Origin: Ketobacter sp036337295
GTDB lineage: Bacteria; Pseudomonadota; Gammaproteobacteria; Pseudomonadales; Ketobacteraceae
Direction of reading: 5' to 3'
DNA length: 64,000 bases
Assembly (NCBI GenBank): GCA_036337295.1
Contig: JAYZEN010000001.1
Coordinates: 682,001 to 746,000, forward strand
In this document: piece by piece, positions 27,283 through 35,019 of the stretch
How positions within the stretch are numbered: position 1 is the first letter of the stretch
Layout of the letters: each line of letters begins with the position of its first letter
Program-made: the position numbers and the translations under genes
Notes under the pieces: model-generated
The model's database searches: none
What the model saw: the letters and a program-made list of their open reading frames with translations, nothing else
What the model was told of the DNA's origin: nothing

Positions 27283-28644
27283 TCAGAGCGCGTCCAGGGC
27301 CTGCTCCAGGCGGGACACCGCCACCACTTCCAACCCTTCGATGGGCCCCTTGGGCTGATTGCCTTTCGGTACAATGGCGCGGGTGAATCCATGCTTGGCA
27401 GCCTCCCTCAGGCGCTCCTGACCGCTGGGCACCGGGCGGATCTCACCGGATAACCCCACCTCCCCGAACACAATCAAGCGGGTGTCCAGAGCCAGGTTGC
27501 GCAGACTGGACACCACCGAAATCAACACCGCCAGGTCAGAGCCGGTTTCCAGTACCTTGACCCCACCCACCACGTTGACGAAGACATCCATGCCCATGGT
27601 GGCCACCCCGCCGTGCCGATGCAGCACCGCCAGCAACATGGCCAGCCGGTTCTGGTCGAGCCCTACTGCCACCCGCCGCGGATTGCCCAGCTGACTGTCA
27701 TCCACCAGGGCCTGCACTTCCACCAGTAACGGGCGGCTACCTTCCCGGGTCACCATCACGATGCTGCCGGGGATGGGCTGCTCGTAGCGGGACAGGAAAA
27801 TGGCGGAGGGATTACTCACTTCCCGCAGACCCTTGTCGGTCATGGCGAACACGCCCAGCTCATTCACGGCACCGAACCGGTTCTTGACCGCCCGGATCAT
27901 ACGGAAGCGGTTGTCCTGCTCGCCCTCAAAATACAGCACGCTGTCCACCATGTGCTCCAGCACACGCGGTCCCGCCAGGGCGCCCTCTTTGGTGACATGC
28001 CCCACCAGGAACAGCGCGGTGCCCGTCTGTTTGGCAAACCGCACCAGGGCAGCGGCGCACTCACGCACCTGGGATACGCCTCCCGGCGCCGAGCTGAGCC
28101 CTTCGGAGTACACGGTCTGAATGGAATCCACCACCATCACCTTGGGCTGCTCCCGGTTGGCGGTGGCGAGGATGTTTTCAATGCTGGTTTCCGACATCAA
28201 TCGCAACTGGTCCATGGGCAGATCCAGGCGCTTGGCGCGCAGGGCCACCTGCTGCAGGGATTCCTCACCGGTAATGTAGAGCGCAGTCTGGCGGCTGGCC
28301 AGGTGAGTCATTGTCTGCAGCAGGATGGTGGACTTGCCGATGCCCGGGTCACCGCCGATCAACACCACCGAGCCATCCACCAGGCCGCCACCCAAGACCC
28401 GGTCCAGCTCCCCGGTCCCCGTGGGGGTGCGGGGTTCCTCCACCAGATTCACCTGCGCCATGGTGGTGACCTGGCGGGCCTCACCGGCCCAACTGGTTTT
28501 GCCGCCGCGGTTGGCCGCCATGCCCCGGTCCGGGTTGAATTCCGACAAGGTATTCCAAGCCCCGCAGTCAGCACATTGCCCGGCCCATTTGGGGAACACA
28601 CTGCCACAGTCACTGCACACAAATTGGGTTTTTGCTTTCGCCAT
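27283..28644 (-). CDS. radA: DNA repair protein RadA
   Basis: A 453-residue RecA-like ATPase that drives branch migration in recombination. The order is an N-terminal zinc finger (CSDCGSVFPKWAGQCADCG), Walker A GGDPGIGKST near residue 95, the RadA-specific KNRFG motif and a C-terminal Lon-protease-like domain ending near GLEVVAVSRL. The ATG at 28644 overlaps the stop of the upstream membrane gene as TAATG, so the two are coupled. The alr, membrane protein and radA genes form one tight run. Confidence 0.96.
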   Translation of the reverse strand: MAKAKTQFVCSDCGSVFPKWAGQCADCGAWNTLSEFNPDRGMAANRGGKTSWAGEARQVTTMAQVNLVEEPRTPTGTGELDRVLGGGLVDGSVVLIGGDPGIGKSTILLQTMTHLASRQTALYITGEESLQQVALRAKRLDLPMDQLRLMSETSIENILATANREQPKVMVVDSIQTVYSEGLSSAPGGVSQVRECAAALVRFAKQTGTALFLVGHVTKEGALAGPRVLEHMVDSVLYFEGEQDNRFRMIRAVKNRFGAVNELGVFAMTDKGLREVSNPSAIFLSRYEQPIPGSIVMVTREGSRPLLVEVQALVDDSQLGNPRRVAVGLDQNRLAMLLAVLHRHGGVATMGMDVFVNVVGGVKVLETGSDLAVLISVVSSLRNLALDTRLIVFGEVGLSGEIRPVPSGQERLREAAKHGFTRAIVPKGNQPKGPIEGLEVVAVSRLEQALDAL

Positions 28645-29027
28645 TAACTGATCACCCGCAAGCACACCAGCGCACCGAAGTAGTAGGCCGGCACCATCAA
28701 CAGGACACCCAGCAGCCAGGCCCCGGAATTGGGCTGCAGCTCGGAGTCTTCCGACATTTCAAAATAGTCCGGCAGTTTCTGTTTCAGGCGTTTCAGAGAA
28801 TACAGATCCCAAAACAGCACAAACGCGAACAGCAACAGCACGGAGGGGGAATGAAAGGGCACCGTGTCCGGCATCCAGTAAGAAAAGACAAAGGCCACAC
28901 TGAGCAGGGTGGACACCAGGCCGCCCACAGGATGCAGCCAGTCCTGCTCGATGCGGCGCAACATCAACACCCCCACCGGCAGGGAGACCACCATCAATGC
29001 CACGTAGAGGGTCACCCACAACGGCAT
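28644..29027 (-). CDS. Small inner-membrane protein of unknown function
   Basis: A 127-residue protein with about four hydrophobic helices (LWVTLYVALMVVSLPVGVL, LVSTLLSVAFVFSYW, SVLLLFAFVLFWDLYSL and WLLGVLLMVPAYYFGALVC). The loop before the last helix is acidic (EMSEDSELQ). I do not recognise a family. The ATG at 29027 overlaps the alr stop as TGATG, and its own stop overlaps the radA start. It is therefore translationally coupled on both sides. The frame extends 18 codons upstream, but only inside alr. Confidence 0.75.
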   Translation of the reverse strand: MPLWVTLYVALMVVSLPVGVLMLRRIEQDWLHPVGGLVSTLLSVAFVFSYWMPDTVPFHSPSVLLLFAFVLFWDLYSLKRLKQKLPDYFEMSEDSELQPNSGAWLLGVLLMVPAYYFGALVCLRVIS

Positions 29028-30121
29028 CAGGGGGCTCCGGCATCCTGATAATGGCGCTCCACCCGCCCGGTGACCTGGCACAACAGCTCATAATTCACCG
29101 TGTTCGCCCAGCGTGCCACGTCTTCCACCGGCAACCCCGGCCCCCACAGGGTGACCGCCGTGTTGGGGCCGGCACTGCTCAGGCCAGACACATCTACCGT
29201 GATCATGTCCATGGAGACCCGCCCCAGCACCGGACAACGCTGGCCCTGGATCAAGACCTGGGCCTGGTGCCCAAGGTGACGGGGGTATCCGTCCCCATAG
29301 CCGATGGCCACCACCGCCACATCCGTCGCCCGGGTGGCGGTCCAGGTGGCGCCATAACCGACGCTTTCCCCGGCGGCGACCGTGCTGCGGGATATGATGC
29401 GGGATTGCAGGTGCATGGCCGGCAGCAAACCCAGCTCGGCGGCGCTGCGACCGGCAAAGGGCGACGCCCCATACAGCATCAGGCCAGGTCGCACCCACTC
29501 ATGCTGGAAATCGGCCCGGTCCAGCAGGGCTGCCGAGTTGGCCAGACTGGCCTGGCGGGCCGCCACTGCGGCTTTCAGGTGCTGGAAGCGCTCACCCTGT
29601 TGCTGGTTCAGTGGATGTTCCGGCTCATCAGCACAGGCCAAGTGGCTCATCAACACCACTTCACGCACATTGTCACTGGCCTGTAATTGCTGCCAGAACA
29701 GGGCGCAACCGTGCTCTGCCATACCCAGGCGATGCATGCCGGTATCCACTTTGAGCCAAACCGTTACCGGTTGCGGCAGGCGGGCCTCCAGCAACATACT
29801 CAGCTGCCAGGGCTGATGCACCACCAGGCTGAGACCGTGCTCCGCTGCCACCTGCAACTGCTCCGGGTTGAAGACGCCTTCCATCAATAGCACCGGCCGC
29901 TGGATGTCAGCACGCTTCAGGGCCATGCCTTCCTCAAAGGTGGCCACGCCCAGGGCATCGCTGCTGGCGGCCAATGCCCGTGCCACCGGCAGCAGGCCAT
30001 GGCCATAGGCATCGGCCTTCACTACCCCCAGCACCTTGCTGTGGGGTGCATGCCGGCGCACCTGTTCCATATTGTGGCGCATGGCCGCCAGATCAATGAC
30101 GGCCCGGGTTCCTCTACCCAA
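29027..30121 (-). CDS. alr: Alanine racemase
   Basis: A 364-residue PLP enzyme making D-alanine for peptidoglycan. The PLP lysine is in VLGVVKADAYGHG near residue 34. The second catalytic tyrosine is in SVGYGATWTA near residue 257. Substrate-site elements include LKVDTGMHRLGM and GRVSMDMITVDV. The only start that keeps the usual N-terminus (RAVIDLAAMRHN) is a TTG at 30121, with GGAG about ten bases upstream inside the end of dnaB. It lies 2 bases after the dnaB stop. Confidence 0.95.
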   Translation of the reverse strand: MGRGTRAVIDLAAMRHNMEQVRRHAPHSKVLGVVKADAYGHGLLPVARALAASSDALGVATFEEGMALKRADIQRPVLLMEGVFNPEQLQVAAEHGLSLVVHQPWQLSMLLEARLPQPVTVWLKVDTGMHRLGMAEHGCALFWQQLQASDNVREVVLMSHLACADEPEHPLNQQQGERFQHLKAAVAARQASLANSAALLDRADFQHEWVRPGLMLYGASPFAGRSAAELGLLPAMHLQSRIISRSTVAAGESVGYGATWTATRATDVAVVAIGYGDGYPRHLGHQAQVLIQGQRCPVLGRVSMDMITVDVSGLSSAGPNTAVTLWGPGLPVEDVARWANTVNYELLCQVTGRVERHYQDAGAP

Positions 30122-30123
30122 GC

Positions 30124-31512
30124 TCAGTAATCTCCATAGGATTCCGGCGCCAACTCATCAAACCGCGAGTATTTGCCGATGAACGCCAGCCGCGCTTTGT
30201 CGATGGGGCCGTTACGGTTCTTGCCGACGATGATTTCGGCAATGCCCTTGTCTTCCGAATCCTCGTTGTACACTTCATCCCGATAGATAAACATGATGAT
30301 GTCCGCATCCTGCTCGATGGCGCCGGATTCCCGCAGGTCGGACATCACCGGACGTTTGTTGGGGCGCTGCTCAAGGCCCCGGTTCAACTGGGATAAGGCA
30401 ATGACCGGACAGTTCATTTCCTTGGCCAGGCCTTTCAGGGAGCGCGAGATTTCTGAGATCTCGTTAACCCGGCTTTCCGCACCGGGCACCTGCATCAGCT
30501 GCAGGTAATCCACCAGGATCAGTCCGAGCTCCCCCTGCTCCCGCGCCACCCGTCGCGCCCGAGCCCGCACTTCAGTGGGGCTGAGGCCCGCGGAATCGTC
30601 AATGTAGAGTTTCTGCTCCGCCAGGATGCTGACCGCGGAGCTGAAACGGGGCCAGTCCTCTTCCTCCAGCTTGCCGGTGGTCACCCGGGTCAGGTCAATG
30701 CGGCCGAGGGAGGCCAGCATCCGCATCACAATCTGCTCCGAGGGCATTTCCATACTGAACACCAGCACCGGCTTGCCCGCCCGGATCAAGGCGTTTTCCA
30801 CCAGGTTCATGGAGAACGTGGTTTTACCCATGGCCGGACGGGCCGCCACAATCACCAATGCCCCCGGGCGCAAGCCGGAGAACGTCACATCCAGTTGTTT
30901 GAAACCGGTGGGAATGCCGATGATGGCCTCGTCGGATTTGAACAACTCGTCGATCTTGTCGACGGTTTCCTTCAAGACCAGGTTGATGGGCACCGGGCCG
31001 CCCTGCTTGGCACCCTGCTCGGCGATGCTGAACACCTTGCGCTCCGCCTCATCCAGCAGCTCGGTGGCGTTGCGCCCTTCGGGATGAAAGGCCGCGTCGG
31101 CGATTTCATTGGACACCGTGATCATCTGCCGCAACACCGAGCGCTCCCGCACGATCTCGGCATAGGCCTTGATGTTGCTGGCACTGGGGGTGTTCTTGGC
31201 CAGCTGTGCCAGATAGGCCATGCCGCCACAATCCTCGAGGATGCCGGCGTTATCCAACGCCTCTCCCAGGGTCACCACATCAAAGGGTTTGGACAGCTCC
31301 GCCAGCTGGGCAATGGCGCGATAAATCAAACGATGGTCGCGGCGATAAAAATCCACATCGGAGAGGATCTCAGAGACATCATCAAAGGCCCGGTTGTCCA
31401 GCATCAGGCCACCGATCACCGACTGTTCGGCCTCGATGGAATGGGGTGGCACTTTAATGGAGGCCGACTGTATGTCGTCATCCAGCGACAGCTCAATGGG
31501 TGAATCACTCAT
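30124..31512 (-). CDS. dnaB: Replicative DNA helicase DnaB
   Basis: A 462-residue hexameric helicase that unwinds DNA at the fork. The N-terminal primase-interaction domain begins KVPPHSIEAEQSVIGG. The RecA-like domain has Walker A VAARPAMGKTTFSMN near residue 215, the DnaB motif LIDYLQLM-like ILVDYLQLM, and a C-terminal arginine-finger region KNRNGPIDKARLAFIG. The ATG at 31512 was preferred over an upstream in-frame extension lacking family character. It is downstream of rplI and directly precedes alr. Confidence 0.96.
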   Translation of the reverse strand: MSDSPIELSLDDDIQSASIKVPPHSIEAEQSVIGGLMLDNRAFDDVSEILSDVDFYRRDHRLIYRAIAQLAELSKPFDVVTLGEALDNAGILEDCGGMAYLAQLAKNTPSASNIKAYAEIVRERSVLRQMITVSNEIADAAFHPEGRNATELLDEAERKVFSIAEQGAKQGGPVPINLVLKETVDKIDELFKSDEAIIGIPTGFKQLDVTFSGLRPGALVIVAARPAMGKTTFSMNLVENALIRAGKPVLVFSMEMPSEQIVMRMLASLGRIDLTRVTTGKLEEEDWPRFSSAVSILAEQKLYIDDSAGLSPTEVRARARRVAREQGELGLILVDYLQLMQVPGAESRVNEISEISRSLKGLAKEMNCPVIALSQLNRGLEQRPNKRPVMSDLRESGAIEQDADIIMFIYRDEVYNEDSEDKGIAEIIVGKNRNGPIDKARLAFIGKYSRFDELAPESYGDY

Positions 31513-31624
31513 GGGATCTTCGATACTTTTGGTGGAAGTCGGATTTTGCTCAAGTGTAAGGGGGGCAGCAAGGCAGTGCAAACCGGCTATGCCCATGCGC
31601 CGGGGTCATATCCCAGAAACAACA

Positions 31625-31657
31625 AAACTCCGGCACCACAGACGGGTGCCAGAGTTT
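31625..31657 (-). terminator. Probable terminator after rplI
   Basis: A 13-bp stem with one mismatch (31625-31637 with 31645-31657). In the leftward direction it is followed by TTGTTGTTTC. It lies in the 219-base rplI-dnaB gap, 74 bases after the rplI stop. Confidence 0.65.
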
Positions 31658-31731
31658 CATGCAGGCATGACTGATGTCACCAGAGGATCACCACCACCGC
31701 GGCCACAGGGGCTCAGGCAGCGGTCATCAAC

Positions 31732-32181
31732 TTATTCCGGTACAACAGATACCTTGACTGTTGCAGTCACATCGCTGTGCACCTGCAGGTCGATCTCGTA
31801 GTCGCCTGTGGAGCGGATGGCACCATTGGGCATCAGCACTTCGGCTTTGGTCACTTCGATACCGGCCGCAGTAATCGCGTCTGCAATATCACGGGTGCCG
31901 ACAGAGCCGAACAGCTTGCCTTCGTCACCGGATTTGGCAGGCACGGTGACCGCGCCCAGCTCAACCAGTTTGTCGGCACGGGCCTGAGCCTCTGACAATT
32001 TGTCCGCTGCGGCTTTTTCCAGCTCGGCACGACGCTCTTCAAAATGCTTTACGTTGGCTTCGGTGGCAGGAACGGCTTTACCCTGAGGAATCAGGAAATT
32101 GCGGCCGTAGCCCGCGCGTACCTTAACCTTTTCACCCAGATCACCCAGGTTACGGTTTTTTTCCAATAAGATGACTTCCAT
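31732..32181 (-). CDS. rplI: 50S ribosomal protein bL9
   Basis: A 149-residue bL9 with the conserved N-terminal domain MEVILLEKNRNLGDLGEKVKV and GYGRNFLIPQGKAVPA. A long connecting helix and the C-terminal rRNA-binding domain follow (LFGSVGTRDIADAI near residue 95). The ATG at 32181 overlaps the stop of the DUF2232 gene as TGATG. It is the last gene of the rpsF-priB-rpsR-DUF2232-rplI operon and is followed by a hairpin terminator. Confidence 0.97.
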   Translation of the reverse strand: MEVILLEKNRNLGDLGEKVKVRAGYGRNFLIPQGKAVPATEANVKHFEERRAELEKAAADKLSEAQARADKLVELGAVTVPAKSGDEGKLFGSVGTRDIADAITAAGIEVTKAEVLMPNGAIRSTGDYEIDLQVHSDVTATVKVSVVPE

Positions 32182-33050
32182 CACTCATACCTCTTTTGAA
32201 TTCGATTTCTAAAATCAACAAAACTGTCCATTACAGCTGCAGCGACCAACACCATCATGCCCACCCAGGTGGTCAGTATCAGTCCCACATAAAAGAACAC
32301 CAGCAGCGGTCCGTTGTTCTGCTTCATGCCCAGCACCCCGTGCACCAGCGCCAGCCCGGCCATCACCATGGGGATGGCCACACAGGGCAGTATCAGCCGG
32401 GCCGGAGGATAGCTCTGGCCCAGATACAACAGCAGTGCCAGGACCCCCGCCACTGCCGGCATCAAGCGCAGGCTGTGGAATTCCCGACGAAACCCGCCCG
32501 GGTTGTAAAGGCGGGCCTGGAGCCAGCGCGCCACCAGCAGAGCGGCAACCGCACCTGCCGTGGTGACCCAGACCATCCCCTCCAGCACGATGTGCCGAAC
32601 ATCCACCTGCTCGAACACCGATTGCGCCTCGGGGTTGGCGGCCTTCAACTGCTCCACAAAGTCATCAAATGTGGGCTGAAACAAATCCACCAGATTGCTG
32701 ATCATGGCGGGCGCCAGGTTCAGTACCAGCACAATATACAGTGCGGAACTGATGCCCAACGCCAACAACGACCAGGCCAGGGAGCGGGTGCTGGCCAGCA
32801 CCAGGCTCGCCACCAGGGCTGCGCACACTGTGCCCACCTGGGTAATGTCCCCGGCGGTCCAGTGCACCAGCACCGCTACCAGCATGGCGCCCGCGAACGG
32901 GATCGCCACATCGTTTGCGTTCTTGCGCAAGGCCACCAACGCCACAATGGCGGCGGAGGCCCAACCGAACCCCGGCAACAAGGCCAGGATCGCAGCTGCG
33001 GCGAGCGCCTGAAAGGGCCCGCCCATGACCCACTTTGCCAGTGTCAACAT
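32181..33050 (-). CDS. DUF2232-like inner-membrane protein
   Basis: A 289-residue polytopic membrane protein with about eight hydrophobic helices. A cytosolic or periplasmic loop in the middle reads FDDFVEQLKAANPEAQSVFEQ. A DUF2232 protein occupies this place between rpsR and rplI in pseudomonads and relatives, which is the main reason for the call. Its function is not known. Translational coupling to rplI (TGATG) suggests that its level is tied to ribosomal protein synthesis. Confidence 0.82.
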   Translation of the reverse strand: MLTLAKWVMGGPFQALAAAAILALLPGFGWASAAIVALVALRKNANDVAIPFAGAMLVAVLVHWTAGDITQVGTVCAALVASLVLASTRSLAWSLLALGISSALYIVLVLNLAPAMISNLVDLFQPTFDDFVEQLKAANPEAQSVFEQVDVRHIVLEGMVWVTTAGAVAALLVARWLQARLYNPGGFRREFHSLRLMPAVAGVLALLLYLGQSYPPARLILPCVAIPMVMAGLALVHGVLGMKQNNGPLLVFFYVGLILTTWVGMMVLVAAAVMDSFVDFRNRIQKRYE

Positions 33051-33069
33051 ACTACTGGCTCAAGCTCAA

Positions 33070-33297
33070 TTACTTGTGTGAATCGGAATACGGCAACAAA
33101 GCCAGAGCACGGGCGCGCTTAACAGCACGGGCCAGCTGACGTTGGTATTTCGCACTGGTGCCGGTGATGCGGCTGGGTACGATTTTGCCGGTTTCAGTGA
33201 TGTAGTTCTTCAGGGTATCCAGATCTTTGTAATCGATCTCGGTTACGCCTTCAGCGGTAAAACGGCAGAATTTTCTGCGACGATAAAAACGTGCCAT
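33070..33297 (-). CDS. rpsR: 30S ribosomal protein bS18
   Basis: A 75-residue bS18 with the family pattern RRRKFCRFTAEGVTEIDYKD and ITGTSAKYQRQLARAVKRAR. It pairs with bS6 on the 30S platform. GGAGCCAACC lies upstream. It is third in the rpsF operon. Confidence 0.97.
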   Translation of the reverse strand: MARFYRRRKFCRFTAEGVTEIDYKDLDTLKNYITETGKIVPSRITGTSAKYQRQLARAVKRARALALLPYSDSHK

Positions 33298-33329
33298 GGT
33301 TGGCTCCTGTTATTTCTGTTAACCATCAA

Positions 33330-33638
33330 TTAACGCAATTCGATTTGCTGAGCGTGCAACACCAGGTGGGTTGCGGAGGTATCCTTGTAGCTGGCCCGGA
33401 CCAGAAATCCGGTCACCTGCACCCGATCGCTGACAGACAGATGCTCACACTGTGAGGTGATCTCCTGTCCCCGTGCCTCCACCTTGATGCGGCACAGGAC
33501 TTCGCGCGGGGCTCCCGCCTCTTCCTGACGGGATCGGTGTTCCAGCATAAAACTGTAATGGGGAACACCGGCCGGTGTGTAACGCAAACCGTTGATTTCC
33601 GTTACCGTACCACTCAGAACCAGTTGATTGATTTCCAC
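33330..33638 (-). CDS. priB: Primosomal replication protein N (PriB)
   Basis: A 102-residue single OB-fold protein that helps restart stalled replication forks with PriA. The typical opening INQLVLSGTVTEINGLRYTPAG and VPHYSFMLEHRSRQEEAG are present, and the usual final strand is HLVLHAQQIE. The start codon is GTG at 33638. It sits between rpsF and rpsR, the diagnostic position of priB. Confidence 0.93.
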   Translation of the reverse strand: MEINQLVLSGTVTEINGLRYTPAGVPHYSFMLEHRSRQEEAGAPREVLCRIKVEARGQEITSQCEHLSVSDRVQVTGFLVRASYKDTSATHLVLHAQQIELR

Positions 33639-33660
33639 TCAGCGGTTCACGCAGCTCCGA

Positions 33661-34080
33661 TTACTCGTCGGACTCTGCCTCTTCCTCTTCTTCTTCGCTG
33701 TCATCACGGTCTTCTACACGCTCATTACGGGGAGCATGGTCGCCACGATCACGGTCTTTCTCGTTGGCTTTGGCCAGGATGGACTGCTCAGCAACGGCTT
33801 CGTCGCGCCGAATCACCATATTGCGCAGTACAGCGTCGTTGAATTTAAAGGCACTGGACAGCTCGTCCAGGATTTCCTGGGAGCATTCAATGTTCATCAG
33901 AACATAGTGAGCCTTGTGGATTTTGTTAATTGGATAAGCCAGTTGGCGGCGGCCCCAATCTTCCAGTCGGTGGATAACACCACCACCTTCCTGGATCTGG
34001 CCTTTGTAACGCTCAACCATACCGGGAACCTGTTCACTCTGATCAGGGTGAACCAGAAAAACGATCTCGTAATGTCTCAT
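33661..34080 (-). CDS. rpsF: 30S ribosomal protein bS6
   Basis: A 139-residue bS6. The core opens MRHYEIVFLVHPDQSEQVPG and contains GRRQLAYPINKIHKAHYVL. The C-terminal tail is unusually long and charged, ending in a glutamate-rich run of about 15 residues. In E. coli, RimK adds glutamates to the S6 C-terminus, so an encoded acidic tail is notable in a genome that also carries a RimK-like ligase (5490). GGAG lies upstream of the ATG inside a structured leader. Confidence 0.96.
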   Translation of the reverse strand: MRHYEIVFLVHPDQSEQVPGMVERYKGQIQEGGGVIHRLEDWGRRQLAYPINKIHKAHYVLMNIECSQEILDELSSAFKFNDAVLRNMVIRRDEAVAEQSILAKANEKDRDRGDHAPRNERVEDRDDSEEEEEEAESDE

Positions 34081-34087
34081 GACATCT

Positions 34088-34140
34088 CCTTACGGATTAT
34101 AGCCTCCCGACTGTTTCCTTCAGGAAACGTAACGGTAAGG
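34088..34140 (-). promoter_or_regulatory. Candidate S6:S18-binding mRNA leader of rpsF
   Basis: In the leftward transcript CCTTAC (34140-34135) pairs with GTAAGG (34093-34088), and each arm is next to a CCG-type sequence. They enclose a perfect 6-bp hairpin (34113-34118 with 34123-34128, 4-base loop). The right arm includes the AAGGAG ribosome-binding site of rpsF. A stem with an unpaired CCG is the known target through which the S6:S18 complex represses its own operon. Confidence 0.6.
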
Positions 34141-34266
34141 CAAGGAGTTAATGCTTACTAACGTGAAAATCCTCACCCACAGGGGGCGAGGGATCGCGAA
34201 TTCTATAGGAGGTTCGACGGAAAAACAACAGATGCTTTACTAGAGCACAGGCCTGAGACGGCCTGA

Positions 34267-35016
34267 TTAGACAGACTGCCGTTGACGCAGGGCTTCGAAC
34301 AGGCACACGCCGGCGGCCACCGACACATTGAGGCTCTGCACATCGCCTTGCATGGGGATATAAACCAGTTGGTCGCAGTGCTCCCGGGTCAGGCGCCGCA
34401 AGCCAGGGCCTTCCGCCCCCATCACCAGGGCCAGTGGGCCTTTCAGATCCGACTGATAGAGACTATTGGCGGTCTCGTCCAGCTCAGTACCCACGATCCA
34501 AATGCGACGCTCCTGCAGCTGCTTCATCAGGCGCGCCAGATTGGTGACCTGGACAAAGGGCATGACTTCCGCCGCCCCCACCGCCACCCGCCGCACCACC
34601 GGGGTCAGGCCCACGGATTTGTCCTTGGTGGTGATCACCGCGTGCACCCCGGCGGCATCCGCACTGCGCAGCACGGCGCCCAGGTTATGGGGATCAGTCA
34701 CCGAGTCCAGGATCAAGAGAAAGGGCGGGCCTTCAATCCGGTCCAGCAGGTCGAGCAGACCGTGCTCGTCCAGGGCCGCTGAGAGACGACAACGGGCCGC
34801 CAGCCCCTGGTGGTTCGCCTCCTGGAACTGGTGGTCCATGGACTTTTTGTTGACGGTCTGGATCGCCACGCCCACTTGCCGGGCCTGGCCCAGCACGGCT
34901 TCCAGGCGTCGATCATCACGGCCTTCCTGGACCTTGATTTCCAGTACCCGGTCGGGGTGTTTGTTCAGCACGGCACTCACGGTATGAATGCCGTACAACC
35001 ATTCTGCTTTGGACAT
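34267..35016 (-). CDS. rlmB: 23S rRNA (guanosine-2251-2'-O)-methyltransferase RlmB
   Basis: A 249-residue SPOUT methyltransferase acting on G2251 of the 23S P-loop. The knot motifs are LDSVTDPHNLGAVLRSADAAG near residue 105, VMGAEGPGLRRLTREHCD near residue 200 and IPMQGDVQSLNVSVAAGV near residue 220. It is 3 bases downstream of the rnr stop, a pairing common in gammaproteobacteria. A short CAGGCC/GGCCTG hairpin at 34248-34265 follows the stop. Confidence 0.95.
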   Translation of the reverse strand: MSKAEWLYGIHTVSAVLNKHPDRVLEIKVQEGRDDRRLEAVLGQARQVGVAIQTVNKKSMDHQFQEANHQGLAARCRLSAALDEHGLLDLLDRIEGPPFLLILDSVTDPHNLGAVLRSADAAGVHAVITTKDKSVGLTPVVRRVAVGAAEVMPFVQVTNLARLMKQLQERRIWIVGTELDETANSLYQSDLKGPLALVMGAEGPGLRRLTREHCDQLVYIPMQGDVQSLNVSVAAGVCLFEALRQRQSV

Positions 35017-35019
35017 GGA

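Noticed and set aside
34248..34265. Terminator between rlmB and rpsF
   Set aside because: A 6-bp CAGGCC/GGCCTG stem exists, but the following sequence has no adjacent T-run, so it was not listed as a terminator.
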